Part shown: in pieces, positions 1 to 8,251 of the stretch
Layout of the letters: each line of letters begins with the position of its first letter
How positions within the stretch are numbered: position 1 is the stretch's first letter
Origin: an uncultured Bacteroides sp.
GTDB lineage: Bacteria > Bacteroidota > Bacteroidia > Bacteroidales > Bacteroidaceae
Length of the DNA: 32,191 nucleotides
Direction: 5' to 3'
Assembly (NCBI GenBank): GCA_944322355.1
Contig: CALUOT010000030.1
Location: 1 to 32,191, forward strand
The notes under the pieces: generated by a model
Told to the model about the DNA's origin: nothing
The model's database searches: none
Seen by the model: only the letters and a program-made list of their open reading frames with translations
Translations under genes and position numbers: made by a program

Positions 1-126
1 AAAGACCCTTCTGACCATGTAATCATTGCCCATGCCATCACCGAGCACCTGCCGCTCATTTCGAGCGACACGCGCTTCCCGTTCTACCGCAGTCAAGGAC
101 TTGACCTGATATTCAACGAAAAGTAA
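1..126 (+). CDS. PIN-domain (VapC-type) toxin, C-terminal fragment
   Basis: Only the last 41 codons lie in the window; the gene starts before base 1. The visible segment begins KDPSDHVIIAHAI and continues through LISSDTRFPFY to a TAA at 124-126. DPxDxxIIAxA followed by SSDxxF is the C-terminal acidic part of PIN-domain ribonucleases, which cleave RNA with Mg2+ held by conserved acidic residues. VapC toxins are usually co-transcribed with a VapB antitoxin, which would lie upstream and is not visible. A strong hairpin follows the stop. The family call is fairly secure, but whether the full gene is intact cannot be judged. Confidence 0.8.
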   Translation, partial: KDPSDHVIIAHAITEHLPLISSDTRFPFYRSQGLDLIFNEK

Positions 127-153
127 CACTTACAAGACATATCCCCATTGTTT

Positions 154-191
154 CGTCCCGCCCCTCTCCCCGTAAGGAGGAGGGCGGGACG
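154..191 (+). terminator. Hairpin terminator after the PIN toxin gene
   Basis: CGTCCCGCCC and GGGCGGGACG form a perfect 10-bp stem that extends inward by about six more pairs with two mismatches. It is followed by a T-rich stretch (cttgttttcc). It sits 28 bases after the stop of the PIN gene, so it probably ends that transcript. Confidence 0.75.
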
Positions 192-275
192 CTTGTTTTC
201 CACAGCCATCCAACTGTAACCTACAATAATGACGCATGGACGGGAACGGGAGAAACCGGAGAACGGGAATTTTGC

Positions 276-305
276 TTGCGCAAACGCTAATTCTTACTAA
301 CTTTG
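276..305 (+). promoter_or_regulatory. Bacteroides-type promoter before the DUF1016 remnant
   Basis: TAACTTTG at 298-305 matches the -7 element TAnnTTTG, with TTG at 276-278 spaced 19 bases upstream as a possible -33 element. A short dyad TTTGC-TTGC-GCAAA lies at 271-284. The start codon of the remnant gene follows 19 bases downstream. Confidence 0.5.
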
Positions 306-324
306 CGACAAAAGTACATGAAAT

Positions 325-845
325 ATGAAGAATGACAATCAACCCATACAGACAAACTTCTCGCAAGTAGTCGATGACATCAAACAAATCATTGACTCGG
401 GCAGGAATGCGGCATACGTTGCCGTAGATGCCACCATGATTGCTACGTATTGGCATATCGGCCGGCGCATCGTGGAAGAAGAACAAGACGGACAGGAACG
501 TGCCCAATATGGCAAGGAACTGATAAAGACACTTGCCAAGGAACTGACACACGCATACGGAAACGGTTACAGCCAACGATACCTTGCCTATTTCCGAAAG
601 TTCTATTTGACAATGCCTGACCTGGCAATTTTGCAAACACGTTTGCAAAATCTGAAATGGTCTCACATACTCACCACCTTACGTGTGGAAGATGAAACCG
701 CTCGGAGATGGTATCGGAGAGCGAATCCATCCCGCCGAAAGAGGAAATACTGAAAACACCCATGATGGCGGAGTTCCTTGGCTTCAGGCAGGACGAAAGT
801 TTCTCGGAACGGGACTTGGAGTCGAGCATCATCAAAAGCAAATAA
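325..845 (+). pseudogene. DUF1016 / YhcG-like PD-(D/E)XK nuclease, internally deleted remnant
   Basis: The first 130 or so codons read as the DUF1016 N-terminal domain (AAYVAVDATMIATYWHIGRRIVEEEQ, then WSHILTTLRVEDETARRWY). The reading frame then runs into an unrelated Arg-rich tail and stops at 753. From base 714, in another frame, family sequence resumes with IPPKEEILKTPMMAEFLGF and ends at a TAA at 843-845, before the nuclease core. The middle of the protein and the whole catalytic C-terminus are therefore missing. A 7-base direct repeat TCGGAGA (702-708 and 714-720) sits at the junction and could mark the deletion point. Family members are normally about 350 residues. Loss of function is very likely; the family call rests on recognition of these segments. 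Confidence 0.75.
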
Positions 846-877
846 TTAGAACAAAACCAGATAAAAGACAAAATAGG

Positions 878-1282
878 ATGATACGCAAAAAACTTACCTC
901 TTGCATCGGAGTATTCCTCCTGCTGTGGTTCGCTTCGTGCAGCCACAATGACAAGGGTGCCGGCACGGATGCCGCTACCTACATACCCGAAACGCCCGAC
1001 TATGCCGACGCCACGATGTGGTACACCCGCCAGAACAGCACGGCGGACAAGGGTGCGGACGTGTTCTACCTCGTCTCCACCTGGGAGACCGACTGGACTA
1101 CGGACGACGGGCGCGTCTGCCACTATGCCGACGTACATAACGCCACGCACCGTGCCAACATGGACAAGGAGATTTCCCGCATCGCCGGTTATATGGGTGA
1201 GGCAGTCCGTCCGACGCAAGGAGCCACAGACACGGTTGTGACGATATGTAACATATTGGAATTATCGAACCATAATAAATAG
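878..1282 (+). pseudogene. DUF3089-type lipoprotein, 3'-truncated
   Basis: The start at 878 gives a lipoprotein signal (MIRKKLTSCIGVFLLLWFASC, lipobox Cys near residue 21). It is followed by DYADATMWY and ADVFYLVSTWETDW, typical of the N-terminal part of Bacteroides DUF3089 proteins. Similarity ends around GYMGE (near base 1203). The last 26 or so residues look unrelated and the frame stops at 1282, giving 134 residues where the family has roughly 300 or more. It is most simply a fragment left by a deletion, next to a second broken gene. A short secreted product cannot be excluded. Confidence 0.65.
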
Positions 1283-1342
1283 GAGATATGAACACGAAAA
1301 AAATATAGCTCGGAAAGGGACATAAATCATCCACATTATTTG

Positions 1343-1350
1343 TACATTTG
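1343..1350 (+). promoter_or_regulatory. ispE promoter (-7 element)
   Basis: TACATTTG matches TAnnTTTG and lies 39 bases before the ispE start codon. No clear -33 element was seen. Confidence 0.55.
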
Positions 1351-1389
1351 CAGAGGAAATCATGTTAATTCTAATAGTACAAACACGTT

Positions 1390-2220
1390 ATGCTCACTTT
1401 TCCAAATGCAAAAATCAATCTGGGACTGAACATTGTTGAAAAACGTCCCGACGGATATCATAACTTAGAAACCGTATTCTACCCCATCCCGCTGGAAGAT
1501 GCACTGGAAATAACCCCGCTGCCCAAGGATGCCGGGAAGACTTGCCAATGGACGCAAACCGGACTCCCGCTCGACGGAAAGGAAGAAGACAATCTCGTAA
1601 TGAAAGCCTATCGCCTGCTGGACGAATACCATCCCCTGCCTGCACTCCGGATTCATCTGCACAAACACATTCCTTCGGGTGCCGGCTTGGGCGGAGGATC
1701 ATCCGATGCCGCCTATATGCTGAAAATGCTTAATGAACAAAGCCAACTGAATCTCAACGAAGACCAACTGGAGGCATACGCTTCACGCTTGGGTGCTGAC
1801 TGCGCTTTTTTCATACGAAACCAGCCGATCTATGCCGAAGGAATAGGCAATCAGTTTACACCTGTCACGCTTTCACTAAGAGGCTATCATCTCCTCGTCG
1901 TGAAGCCTTCCATCTTTGTTTCTACGCGAGAGGCCTTTGCGCACGTCCGTCCCCATCGTCCTGCAAAGAACCTGAAAGACATCATCAGCCAACCGATAGA
2001 GACGTGGAAAGACACCATGATAAACGACTTCGAAGAAAGTGTTTTTCCTCAATACCCTGCCATCCAGAACATTAAGGAAGCGATGTATCGGCAAGGAGCC
2101 GTCTATGCCTCCATGAGTGGATCGGGCTCATCGGTCTATGGCCTGTTCAAGGAAGAGCCTCTCCAAGCGATAACCTTACCCGCCGACACCGAATGTCAGG
2201 TATACAGACTCAAGCTATAG
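1390..2220 (+). CDS. ispE: 4-diphosphocytidyl-2-C-methyl-D-erythritol kinase
   Basis: The 276-residue cytoplasmic GHMP kinase phosphorylates CDP-methylerythritol with ATP in the non-mevalonate isoprenoid pathway. The N-terminus [11 protein letters not shown] carries the substrate-binding Lys/Asn segment, and [14 protein letters not shown] near residues 95-110 is the glycine-rich ATP loop of GHMP kinases. The C-terminal [11 protein letters not shown] is the third GHMP motif. Length matches the family (about 270-290). It has its own TAnnTTTG promoter. It converges with the next gene so tightly that the two stop codons sit back to back in CTATAG. Confidence 0.95.
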   Translation: MLTFPNAKINLGLNIVEKRPDGYHNLETVFYPIPLEDALEITPLPKDAGKTCQWTQTGLPLDGKEEDNLVMKAYRLLDEYHPLPALRIHLHKHIPSGAGLGGGSSDAAYMLKMLNEQSQLNLNEDQLEAYASRLGADCAFFIRNQPIYAEGIGNQFTPVTLSLRGYHLLVVKPSIFVSTREAFAHVRPHRPAKNLKDIISQPIETWKDTMINDFEESVFPQYPAIQNIKEAMYRQGAVYASMSGSGSSVYGLFKEEPLQAITLPADTECQVYRLKL

Positions 2221-2979
2221 AAGTTGAAACTTCAAGCCGAAGGATAAACTCAAATAGTCTTTCGGCTTCAAATAGCTGTTCGTGAAGGCGCTCACGATGT
2301 ATAAGTCACTCGTACTGACCTCATAAAACACAGTGATCTGTTTGGCCAGAAAGCGCCGCTTCTGAGGAATGTCGAACGTCAACCGTTGGCCGAGGAAGAT
2401 ATTGAAGCGAATCTTCGATGAAAAGCCATAATAACCTTTGGGATACCTATCAGGCTCGCTCACCCAGAATTCATCGGCCAATACCGTATTGATGTACAAG
2501 CCACACGTAAGCGGCTCCACCGAAAAAGGTCCCTCTTTGATTTGCAGACTCCAAGGGATATAGTTTTGCTTCAGGGTAAAAGTCACCTTATTCTCCGAAG
2601 ACTCATATCGAGGCAGGAATCCGAACAAAATATCCGTCTCCCATTGATTGCGCCGACCATAATCCCACCCCGTTCCCAAGGAAATAAGTCCCATATTACC
2701 GGCATATTGCAACTTGATGTGCGTAGGAATCAATACTTCCCAGTGCTTGCGATAGCGATGGACACGTTTATCATACTTATTGGAACGGACTTTGACTTGC
2801 ATCACCGTATCTTCCTGAGAAGCATCGGAAAGGGATTCCAACCATAGCGTATCACGCTGCACGATATATACGGTATCACGTTCCTGAGCCCGAAGCCCAT
2901 CTCCCTGCCCCCATAGGATACAGAGCAAAACAACAGTCAGCCACTCTTTAAAAATAAACCACTTCACACGCATAGCCAT
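2215..2979 (-). CDS. Putative outer-membrane beta-barrel protein
   Basis: The 254-residue protein is not assigned to a named family. A hydrophobic stretch (residues about 10-24) ending near GLRAQ looks like a signal peptide. The rest is rich in alternating aromatic/polar segments ([29 protein letters not shown]). It ends in FGLKFQLL, whose alternating hydrophobics resemble the closing strand of outer-membrane barrels. The start overlaps the 3' end of the phosphoesterase gene by about 30 bases, so the two are probably translated from one mRNA. A second ATG two codons in is an equally possible start. Function unknown. Confidence 0.65.
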   Translation of the reverse strand: MAMRVKWFIFKEWLTVVLLCILWGQGDGLRAQERDTVYIVQRDTLWLESLSDASQEDTVMQVKVRSNKYDKRVHRYRKHWEVLIPTHIKLQYAGNMGLISLGTGWDYGRRNQWETDILFGFLPRYESSENKVTFTLKQNYIPWSLQIKEGPFSVEPLTCGLYINTVLADEFWVSEPDRYPKGYYGFSSKIRFNIFLGQRLTFDIPQKRRFLAKQITVFYEVSTSDLYIVSAFTNSYLKPKDYLSLSFGLKFQLL

Positions 2980-3757
2980 CGGGAGTTATGGTGAATACAT
3001 AGTAATTTCGATGCTTCATGCAATCACTCATATAGTACATGATACCATCTTCAAACAAATTCTCTTGAAAGGCACGATGCTCATGAGCTGCCGTGCAAAA
3101 CAGGATACCCGGATAGTTCCTTACATAATGCTGAAACACTTCGGAAACATTATTGTTAAACTCATCACATCCCGGACGAATGTGCATGGAGATGACCGTC
3201 CGATCGAACTCATCCGCCCGCGATGTCTGCTCCTGTCCCATAAAAGTAAAATCGGGGACAGGCGTGGAGTAATCATATTCGATGGCATTGGTATTCAGAC
3301 AGACAAACTTCACCCGACCGGCAATGAACGAGAAGTTGGTTTCGCCAAATACCTGAAGAAAGGTCTCCTCTCCTGTACCTAAGCAATCGTGATTGCCTAT
3401 CAACACCACATAAGGCACCTCCAAACCATTCAGAATATCGCGTTGCCACAAAAACTCATCCGTCACCCCGAAATCGCTAATATCTCCCCCATGCAATACA
3501 AAATCAATATCGCCCCGTTGATTCACATGATACACAAAATCTTCCGTCTCATCATACCAACGTTGCGAATCCCCCATTACAATGAAACGCAATGTATCCT
3601 TATCGCGACACAAGGCTTCGATACGTACCATGTTCTTCTGGTTAATGTCCGTTTCTCCGGAAATGCGGACATCATAAGGATGATAGTCTATCATGTCGCA
3701 AGCCTGACACAAGAAAAACGTGCAAAGTGCGAACCATAAATGCCGAATCGTCTTCAT
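2948..3757 (-). CDS. Lipoprotein metallophosphoesterase (calcineurin-like)
   Basis: The 269-residue protein has a lipobox (FFLCQAC, Cys near residue 20), so it should be anchored in the cell envelope. It carries the metal-binding motifs of calcineurin-like phosphoesterases in order: MGDSQRW (~60), HGGDISDFG (~90), GNHD (~121), then MHIRPGC and AAHEHRA for the C-terminal His ligands. The substrate cannot be told from sequence. It overlaps the downstream putative barrel gene and has a TAnnTTTG promoter 41 bases upstream. It follows the inositol-lipid operon on the same strand, but 412 bases of repeat-rich DNA separate them, so a shared role is only speculation. Confidence 0.88.
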   Translation of the reverse strand: MKTIRHLWFALCTFFLCQACDMIDYHPYDVRISGETDINQKNMVRIEALCRDKDTLRFIVMGDSQRWYDETEDFVYHVNQRGDIDFVLHGGDISDFGVTDEFLWQRDILNGLEVPYVVLIGNHDCLGTGEETFLQVFGETNFSFIAGRVKFVCLNTNAIEYDYSTPVPDFTFMGQEQTSRADEFDRTVISMHIRPGCDEFNNNVSEVFQHYVRNYPGILFCTAAHEHRAFQENLFEDGIMYYMSDCMKHRNYYVFTITPDGYACEVVYF

Positions 3758-3797
3758 CAGAAAAAGTCGTTTAACATAAACTTGTACATTATGGCCA

Positions 3798-3805
3798 CAA
3801 AGGTA
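3798..3805 (-). promoter_or_regulatory. Promoter (-7) for the phosphoesterase gene
   Basis: On the minus strand TACCTTTG matches TAnnTTTG, about 40 bases before the start at 3757. Confidence 0.55.
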
Positions 3806-3923
3806 AACCTTTTCCCGAAATGCCTATTGTCCGGTTCTTCCACTTATACGTTCCATATGGCAGCTTTTTCGCTCCGCCCCCGTCATGCCGCTACCTCGGC
3901 TAACCCTTCCCACTACCTTGACT

Positions 3924-4011
3924 TTCACTCTAAGGCTTAGAGACATTCACTCTAAGGCTTAGAGACGTTCACTCCAAGGCTTAGAGACGTTCACTCCAAG
4001 GCTTAGAGACG
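3924..4011. repeat. Tandem repeat, 4 x 22 bp
   Basis: Four head-to-tail copies of a 22-base unit (TTCACTCYAAGGCTTAGAGA plus CG/CA) start at 3924, 3946, 3968 and 3990. Copies 1-2 have T and copies 3-4 have C at the variable base. Each unit contains CTAAG-G-CTTAG or a one-mismatch version of it. No spacers separate the units, so this is a minisatellite, not a CRISPR array. It lies in the 412-base gap 3758-4169, which otherwise holds only the promoter and the inverted repeat listed separately. Confidence 0.95.
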
Positions 4012-4036
4012 ATGTCAAAGTAATACAAAGGGATTC

Positions 4037-4146
4037 GTTGACAAGTAACAAGTCAACGAGACAACAAGGTACTTGTCACACGCTGTCTGATATAGGATAC
4101 TAGCTAAATGAGGTATTCAGTCTTGTAGCCTTGTTCACTTGTCAAC
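4037..4146. repeat. Imperfect inverted repeat (16 bp arms)
   Basis: GTTGACAAGTAACAAG at 4037-4052 is the reverse complement of CTTGTTCACTTGTCAAC at 4130-4146 apart from one inserted base. The left arm also forms a local hairpin CGTTGAC/GTCAACG (4036-4058, 9-base loop). AAGTAAT copies lie in opposite orientation just outside the arms. This could be a degraded miniature element or a structured 3' region of the inositol-lipid operon, whose last stop is at 4170. Confidence 0.7.
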
Positions 4147-4169
4147 TACATTACTTAAAAAAACAAGAA

Positions 4170-5105
4170 TCAGGCGATATAGTTACTGTAACGGCCGACC
4201 CAACGGCGGAAAGCTCCCCACTGCATCAGCCCCCATTCAAAAAGGACGATACCCAGCAGGGCACAGGTGATGCCTAAAAGGACATCGATAATATAATGAT
4301 GACCGCTATAGACGGCTGTCCACCAGATACCCACCATGATGAAAGCGAACACGCCAATGAGCCACCGGCGACACTGGGTCATCAAGGCATAGGCCAATGC
4401 CACTACCATATAAGCAGCATGCAACGAAGGCACGGCGGCAAAAACATTGGCATTGCGCCCGTAGATACCTTCGAACACGGTGATACCCAACATTTCGTCG
4501 AAGCGCCCTAACCCGGCGGTATTGCCCGGCGTACCCAACACCGGCTCAAAACCATAGTTCATGGCATACCAAGGCGGTGCGGCAGGATGAATGTAATATC
4601 CGGCAAAGCCTATCAGATTCACCAACAGAAACACCATGGAAAAGCGTAAATAAGCCTCCCGCTTGCCCTTGAAATAAAGGTAGACACCAAAAGCAATAGG
4701 AACAGGCACCCAACAAAGATAGAAGCATCCGGCCATAAAATCGGCCACAGAACAATGATGACGGGCAAAATACTCACAAGGAATAAGCGTTTCTCCTCCG
4801 GGAACGGTGATACCGAAAAGCGATTTCTCAGCCTCGTACAACCCGCGCACGTCTACAGGATTGACTGTATAATTGGGCCATACACGCATCCAGTCATAAG
4901 ATACGGCAAAGACAATAAACGGCAACAAGGCAACAGCCAGTTTACGCGTGGTTCCGCAGGCGAAAAAAAGCACCAAAAACAGACCGAGTAGAAGAAAATG
5001 ATCGGAACGCAAACCTACGTACATCCCCGTCAGCAGCAAAAACGATGCAGAGAGAACGAGCACAAGCATGGTTTCGCGTGCAGTAGGAAAACTAATGCGA
5101 TTCAT
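4170..5105 (-). CDS. PAP2/AUR1-like inositol phosphorylceramide synthase
   Basis: The 311-residue integral membrane protein has several hydrophobic helices. It carries [18 protein letters not shown] and [14 protein letters not shown], the conserved PAP2/AUR1 motifs; the SLH and HHYxxxD segments hold the catalytic His and Asp residues. AUR1-type enzymes transfer phosphoinositol head groups onto ceramide. Its position as last gene of a cluster with inositol-phosphate synthase and a CDP-alcohol phosphotransferase supports an inositol-sphingolipid role. As I recall, the equivalent B. thetaiotaomicron gene was assigned inositol phosphorylceramide synthase. Its ATG overlaps the previous stop (ATGA), implying translational coupling. 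A generic PAP2 phosphatase is the alternative. Confidence 0.82.
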   Translation of the reverse strand: MNRISFPTARETMLVLVLSASFLLLTGMYVGLRSDHFLLLGLFLVLFFACGTTRKLAVALLPFIVFAVSYDWMRVWPNYTVNPVDVRGLYEAEKSLFGITVPGGETLIPCEYFARHHCSVADFMAGCFYLCWVPVPIAFGVYLYFKGKREAYLRFSMVFLLVNLIGFAGYYIHPAAPPWYAMNYGFEPVLGTPGNTAGLGRFDEMLGITVFEGIYGRNANVFAAVPSLHAAYMVVALAYALMTQCRRWLIGVFAFIMVGIWWTAVYSGHHYIIDVLLGITCALLGIVLFEWGLMQWGAFRRWVGRYSNYIA

Positions 5106-5758
5106 GCTCTACTCTTCAGAAGTTTATAACAATGGGCTATACGAATAAAAGCGGTCCAATTGGCCAACAGGGCAATGAGAGCCAACGGGGCAATAAGGAT
5201 ATACATAGGATCGAAAGCACGACAATCTTGAAACACCCCACAAAAGATAGCTCCCAAAGCAGTGAGCACCACACGCTCGGGACGCTGCATCAAACCAACC
5301 TTACAATCCAAGCCTAATCCTTCGGCGCGGGCACGGACATAACTCACCATCAGCGAACCCATCAGAGCCAGTCCTGTAAGAAGCGCTCCCCAGAAGTAAC
5401 CTTTCAGTAAAAGAAAGAACAGAATACCAAATAGTGTGACCAATTCGCTATAACGATCGAGCACGGAATCATAAAGGGCTCCGAATGTGGATGCCATATG
5501 CCCGACTCGCGCCACGCGACCGTCCATCATATCAAAAAGCCCGGCAAAAAGTACAATACCTCCCGCCCATCCGATACAAGTCAACACACTATTGCCTCCC
5601 TTGAAAGCGGCATATACAAACATGGCAGCAGCCACAACATTGAGTACCAATCCCGTGGTCGTAATGAAATTAGGCGTGATGCCCACCTTAATCATGCCAT
5701 GCACAACAGGATTTATAATCTTATAAATCAACTGTTGCAACCAATCTCTATACTTCAT
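5102..5758 (-). CDS. CDP-alcohol phosphatidyltransferase (phosphatidylinositol-phosphate synthase-like)
   Basis: The 218-residue inner-membrane protein has the full family signature D(x)2DG(x)2AR(x)8G(x)3D(x)3D: Asp76, Asp79, Gly80, Ala83, Arg84, Gly93, Asp97 and Asp101. These Asp residues hold the metal ions that activate CDP-diacylglycerol. With inositol-1-phosphate made by the first gene of the operon, the expected product is phosphatidylinositol phosphate. The acceptor is inferred from context, because the signature itself does not tell inositol phosphate from glycerol phosphate or other alcohols. It lies 6 bases after the GtrA gene and overlaps the PAP2 gene by 4. Confidence 0.88.
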   Translation of the reverse strand: MKYRDWLQQLIYKIINPVVHGMIKVGITPNFITTTGLVLNVVAAAMFVYAAFKGGNSVLTCIGWAGGIVLFAGLFDMMDGRVARVGHMASTFGALYDSVLDRYSELVTLFGILFFLLLKGYFWGALLTGLALMGSLMVSYVRARAEGLGLDCKVGLMQRPERVVLTALGAIFCGVFQDCRAFDPMYILIAPLALIALLANWTAFIRIAHCYKLLKSRA

Positions 5759-5764
5759 ATCTTT

Positions 5765-6262
5765 CTATCTATTATTATCTAAACATTGCTTCAGGAAACT
5801 CTTAAAGTTATGATTCCGATAGACAAATACACGCTGCAACTGGTAATTCCACACAAAAGCCACCAATACAGCCACTATAATCTTGGAGAGAATAAAAACA
5901 TTGTCTACATAGTGTCCTAACAGCCCATTTACCCACTTCATGTCGGTCAGCCACTCAGTCAAGGCAAATGTTCCCCATGTGTTGAGCAAAATGCTTCCTC
6001 CCCATACAACAAGATACTTCACGGCCACATGCGTCTTCTTACACTCACCGGCCTTGAACACCCATCCATAGTTGACCCAACAATTGACTATACCACCCAC
6101 GATAGACCCCGTAAAGGTAGCGTATAAATAAAATATACCGAATATCGTAGCCAATAGAATTGTCACTAAGAAATCGACCACACTGGCCAATTGGGCAGAC
6201 ACTTGAGCTTTGAAAAATACCCAAACCGACCTGCGCCAGCATGAAACTTGTTTTCTTTCCAT
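5765..6262 (-). CDS. GtrA-family membrane protein
   Basis: A small protein with about four membrane helices. Segments such as VDFLVTILLATIFGIFYLYAT, GSIVGGIVNCWVNYGWVF and AFVWNYQLQRVFVYR match the GtrA family; the closing N-Y/F-x-x-x-R-x-(F/W)-V-(F/Y) pattern is diagnostic. GtrA proteins are thought to help flip or deliver lipid-linked sugars. In this operon its job is unknown and may be moving an inositol-lipid intermediate. I chose the ATG at 6262 because it overlaps the preceding stop as TGATG, giving 165 residues. An ATG at 6277 would give 170 residues and a 16-base overlap. Confidence 0.85.
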   Translation of the reverse strand: MERKQVSCWRRSVWVFFKAQVSAQLASVVDFLVTILLATIFGIFYLYATFTGSIVGGIVNCWVNYGWVFKAGECKKTHVAVKYLVVWGGSILLNTWGTFALTEWLTDMKWVNGLLGHYVDNVFILSKIIVAVLVAFVWNYQLQRVFVYRNHNFKSFLKQCLDNNR

Positions 6263-6738
6263 CACTCTACAAGCCATCTTACTCCAATAAGTACAATGAA
6301 ACCATAGATACCGGACAAGACATCATCCATCATGACCCCAATGCCACCCGGCAGCCTCTCCATGCGACGAATGCCCAGAGGCTTAAAGATATCAAACAAA
6401 CGGAAAAGCCCAAAAGCAACCAATCCATACCACAAATGACCCGCCGGAGCAGCCAGCAAGGCAATCCACGTGCCCACCATTTCATCTACCACCACTCGTT
6501 TAGGATCTTCGCCCCAAACTTCCTCCAACCGATTGGCAGCCCACACGCCAGCCCCCGTAAACACCAGGACAAGAACCACTGTAGTCCATAACAGCCAAAC
6601 TTCGGACAGACAGAATGACAGACCAAACCACACCACAGCAGCCAACAAGGCGCCTGCCGTGCCTGGAGCTATCGGCGAAAAACCGGTACCCAATCCTGTA
6701 CCTATCAACATCGAGAGAAAAGAAGGTCTATTCTTCAT
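6262..6738 (-). CDS. PgpA-family phosphatase (phosphatidylinositol-phosphate phosphatase candidate)
   Basis: The 158-residue membrane protein of the PgpA family starts with the GTGLGTGFSPIAPGTAG segment. It has VVDEMVGTW (Asp85-Glu86) and ends with RMERLPGGIGVMMDDVLSG, all characteristic of phosphatidylglycerophosphatase A. The classic reaction removes phosphate from phosphatidylglycerophosphate. Lying between inositol-phosphate synthase and the CDP-alcohol phosphotransferase, it more likely removes the phosphate from phosphatidylinositol phosphate, as proposed for the B. thetaiotaomicron counterpart. A housekeeping PgpA role remains possible. It follows the first operon gene by 83 bases and its stop overlaps the GtrA start. 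Confidence 0.85.
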   Translation of the reverse strand: MKNRPSFLSMLIGTGLGTGFSPIAPGTAGALLAAVVWFGLSFCLSEVWLLWTTVVLVLVFTGAGVWAANRLEEVWGEDPKRVVVDEMVGTWIALLAAPAGHLWYGLVAFGLFRLFDIFKPLGIRRMERLPGGIGVMMDDVLSGIYGFIVLIGVRWLVE

Positions 6739-6821
6739 TCTGTTATCTCATAAAAAAATTGCGCCCAAAGTTACAACAAAAATTCGCTTTGGGCACAACC
6801 CTTTTTAAATATTATGCAAAC

Positions 6822-8117
6822 TTAGTCCAAATAACTGGGTTCTTTCTCGCCCACCATCTCGCGAATGGCCTGCTTCACCATGCGCCATTGCTGGAACAAA
6901 TCATGAACCGGCTGATGTTCGAAATCGTGCATCGGGCTCTTGCAGAAGAACGACAACCACGTCTGAATGCCGCACATACCGGCTCGCAGAGCCAAATCGC
7001 AGAACAACACCAGGTCAAGGGCAATAGGAGCAGCCAAAATAGAATCCCGACACAGGAAATTCACCTTGATTTCCATCGGATAGCCCATCCAACCGAAGAT
7101 ATCAATGTTATCCCAAGCTTCCTTGTTATCCTTACGCGGCGGATAGTAATTGATACGTACTTTATGATACACATCACCATACAAATCAGGGAACTTCTCC
7201 GGTTCAAAAATATTATCAATGACAGAAAGTTTGCTCACTTCCTTTGTCTTGAAGTTCTCTGGCTGATCCAGCACTTCGCCATCACGATTACCCAAAATGT
7301 TGGTCGAGAACCAGCCACTCACACCCAACATACGGGTTTTGAACATCGGTGCCAATACTGTCTTCATCAGCGTCTGTCCACTTTTGAAATCTTTCCCGGC
7401 AATAGGCACATTCATCTTCTTGGACAGTTCCCACATAGCCGGCATATCTACACACAGATTCGGTGCCCCCATTACGAAAGGAGCCCCCTCGGCAATAGCT
7501 GCATACGCATAGCACATGCTCGGAGAAATGACATCTGTTTTATTCTCCTTCATAGCCATCTCCAAAGACTCCAGCGACATGTGCTCATCCGATAACGGTA
7601 CGAAAATCTCCGTACTGGCCGCCCAAAGCACCACAATACGCTCGCATCCATTGACTGCCTTGAAATCGCGAATATCCGCACGAAGTTGCTCCACCATATC
7701 CCAGCGTGTAGCGGTCTGCTTGATATGCGTACCGTTCAAACGCTTAGCAAAGTTATGGTCGAAAGCAGCCTTCATCGGCTGGATGGTTTGCAATTCATCC
7801 TTCACCAGGTTCAAATCCTTTTCCTTTAACACCTCAGCATACAGGGCAGCCTCGTAAGCATTGTCGGGAAAAATGTCCCACCCACCAAACACGACCTCAT
7901 TCAAGTCAGCCAGCGGAACAATATCCTTTATCAACTTTTCCTGACCGTCTTGCATACGGATAGTTGCCATTTGTGTAATCGATCCGATGGGCTTTGCCAA
8001 CCCTTTGCGAGTTGCCAATACACCCGTAATCATGGTAGTGGCCACAGCACCCCCTACCCCAACCACCAACACGCCTAAACGACCTGTTGCGGGTTTAATG
8101 TTTTCTTTCATTGCCAT
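6822..8117 (-). CDS. ino1: Myo-inositol-1-phosphate synthase
   Basis: The 431-residue cytoplasmic NAD-dependent enzyme converts glucose-6-phosphate to inositol-1-phosphate. The N-terminal LGVLVVGVGGAVAT is the dinucleotide-binding loop. GKDFKSGQT (~240) and KVNFLCRDSILAAPIALDL (~355) carry the conserved active-site lysines and aspartates of the family. Length fits the prokaryotic form, shorter than the eukaryotic one. It opens the inositol-lipid operon from a good Bacteroides promoter. Two ATGs two codons apart (8117, 8111) are both plausible starts. Confidence 0.93.
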   Translation of the reverse strand: MAMKENIKPATGRLGVLVVGVGGAVATTMITGVLATRKGLAKPIGSITQMATIRMQDGQEKLIKDIVPLADLNEVVFGGWDIFPDNAYEAALYAEVLKEKDLNLVKDELQTIQPMKAAFDHNFAKRLNGTHIKQTATRWDMVEQLRADIRDFKAVNGCERIVVLWAASTEIFVPLSDEHMSLESLEMAMKENKTDVISPSMCYAYAAIAEGAPFVMGAPNLCVDMPAMWELSKKMNVPIAGKDFKSGQTLMKTVLAPMFKTRMLGVSGWFSTNILGNRDGEVLDQPENFKTKEVSKLSVIDNIFEPEKFPDLYGDVYHKVRINYYPPRKDNKEAWDNIDIFGWMGYPMEIKVNFLCRDSILAAPIALDLVLFCDLALRAGMCGIQTWLSFFCKSPMHDFEHQPVHDLFQQWRMVKQAIREMVGEKEPSYLD

Positions 8118-8146
8118 TTGTTTTATTTAGAGTTTAAAAAATTGCC

Positions 8147-8176
8147 CAAATTTAGAGTATTTTATCCACTTACAAA
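8147..8176 (-). promoter_or_regulatory. Promoter of the inositol-lipid operon
   Basis: Reading the minus strand, TTTG (8173-8176) is followed after 18 bases by TAAATTTG (8147-8154), a -33/-7 pair of the Bacteroides type. The -7 element ends 29 bases before the synthase start. Confidence 0.65.
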
Positions 8177-8251
8177 TGTGTTTTTTTGCCGTTTTATTGT
8201 CCTATTAGTAAGATTTAAGCAAAAGTTTCTCTTCAACCTGTCCTCTGAAGC

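Noticed and set aside
3740-3940. 66-codon frame on the plus strand
   Set aside because: It overlaps the promoter and start of the phosphoesterase gene and runs into the minisatellite; no family features.
3924-4011. CRISPR array
   Set aside because: Repeats are directly joined without spacers and no cas genes are present; the same holds for the other 22-bp repeats.
6615-7595. 326-codon plus-strand frame
   Set aside because: Antisense to inositol-phosphate synthase; His-rich, no domain.
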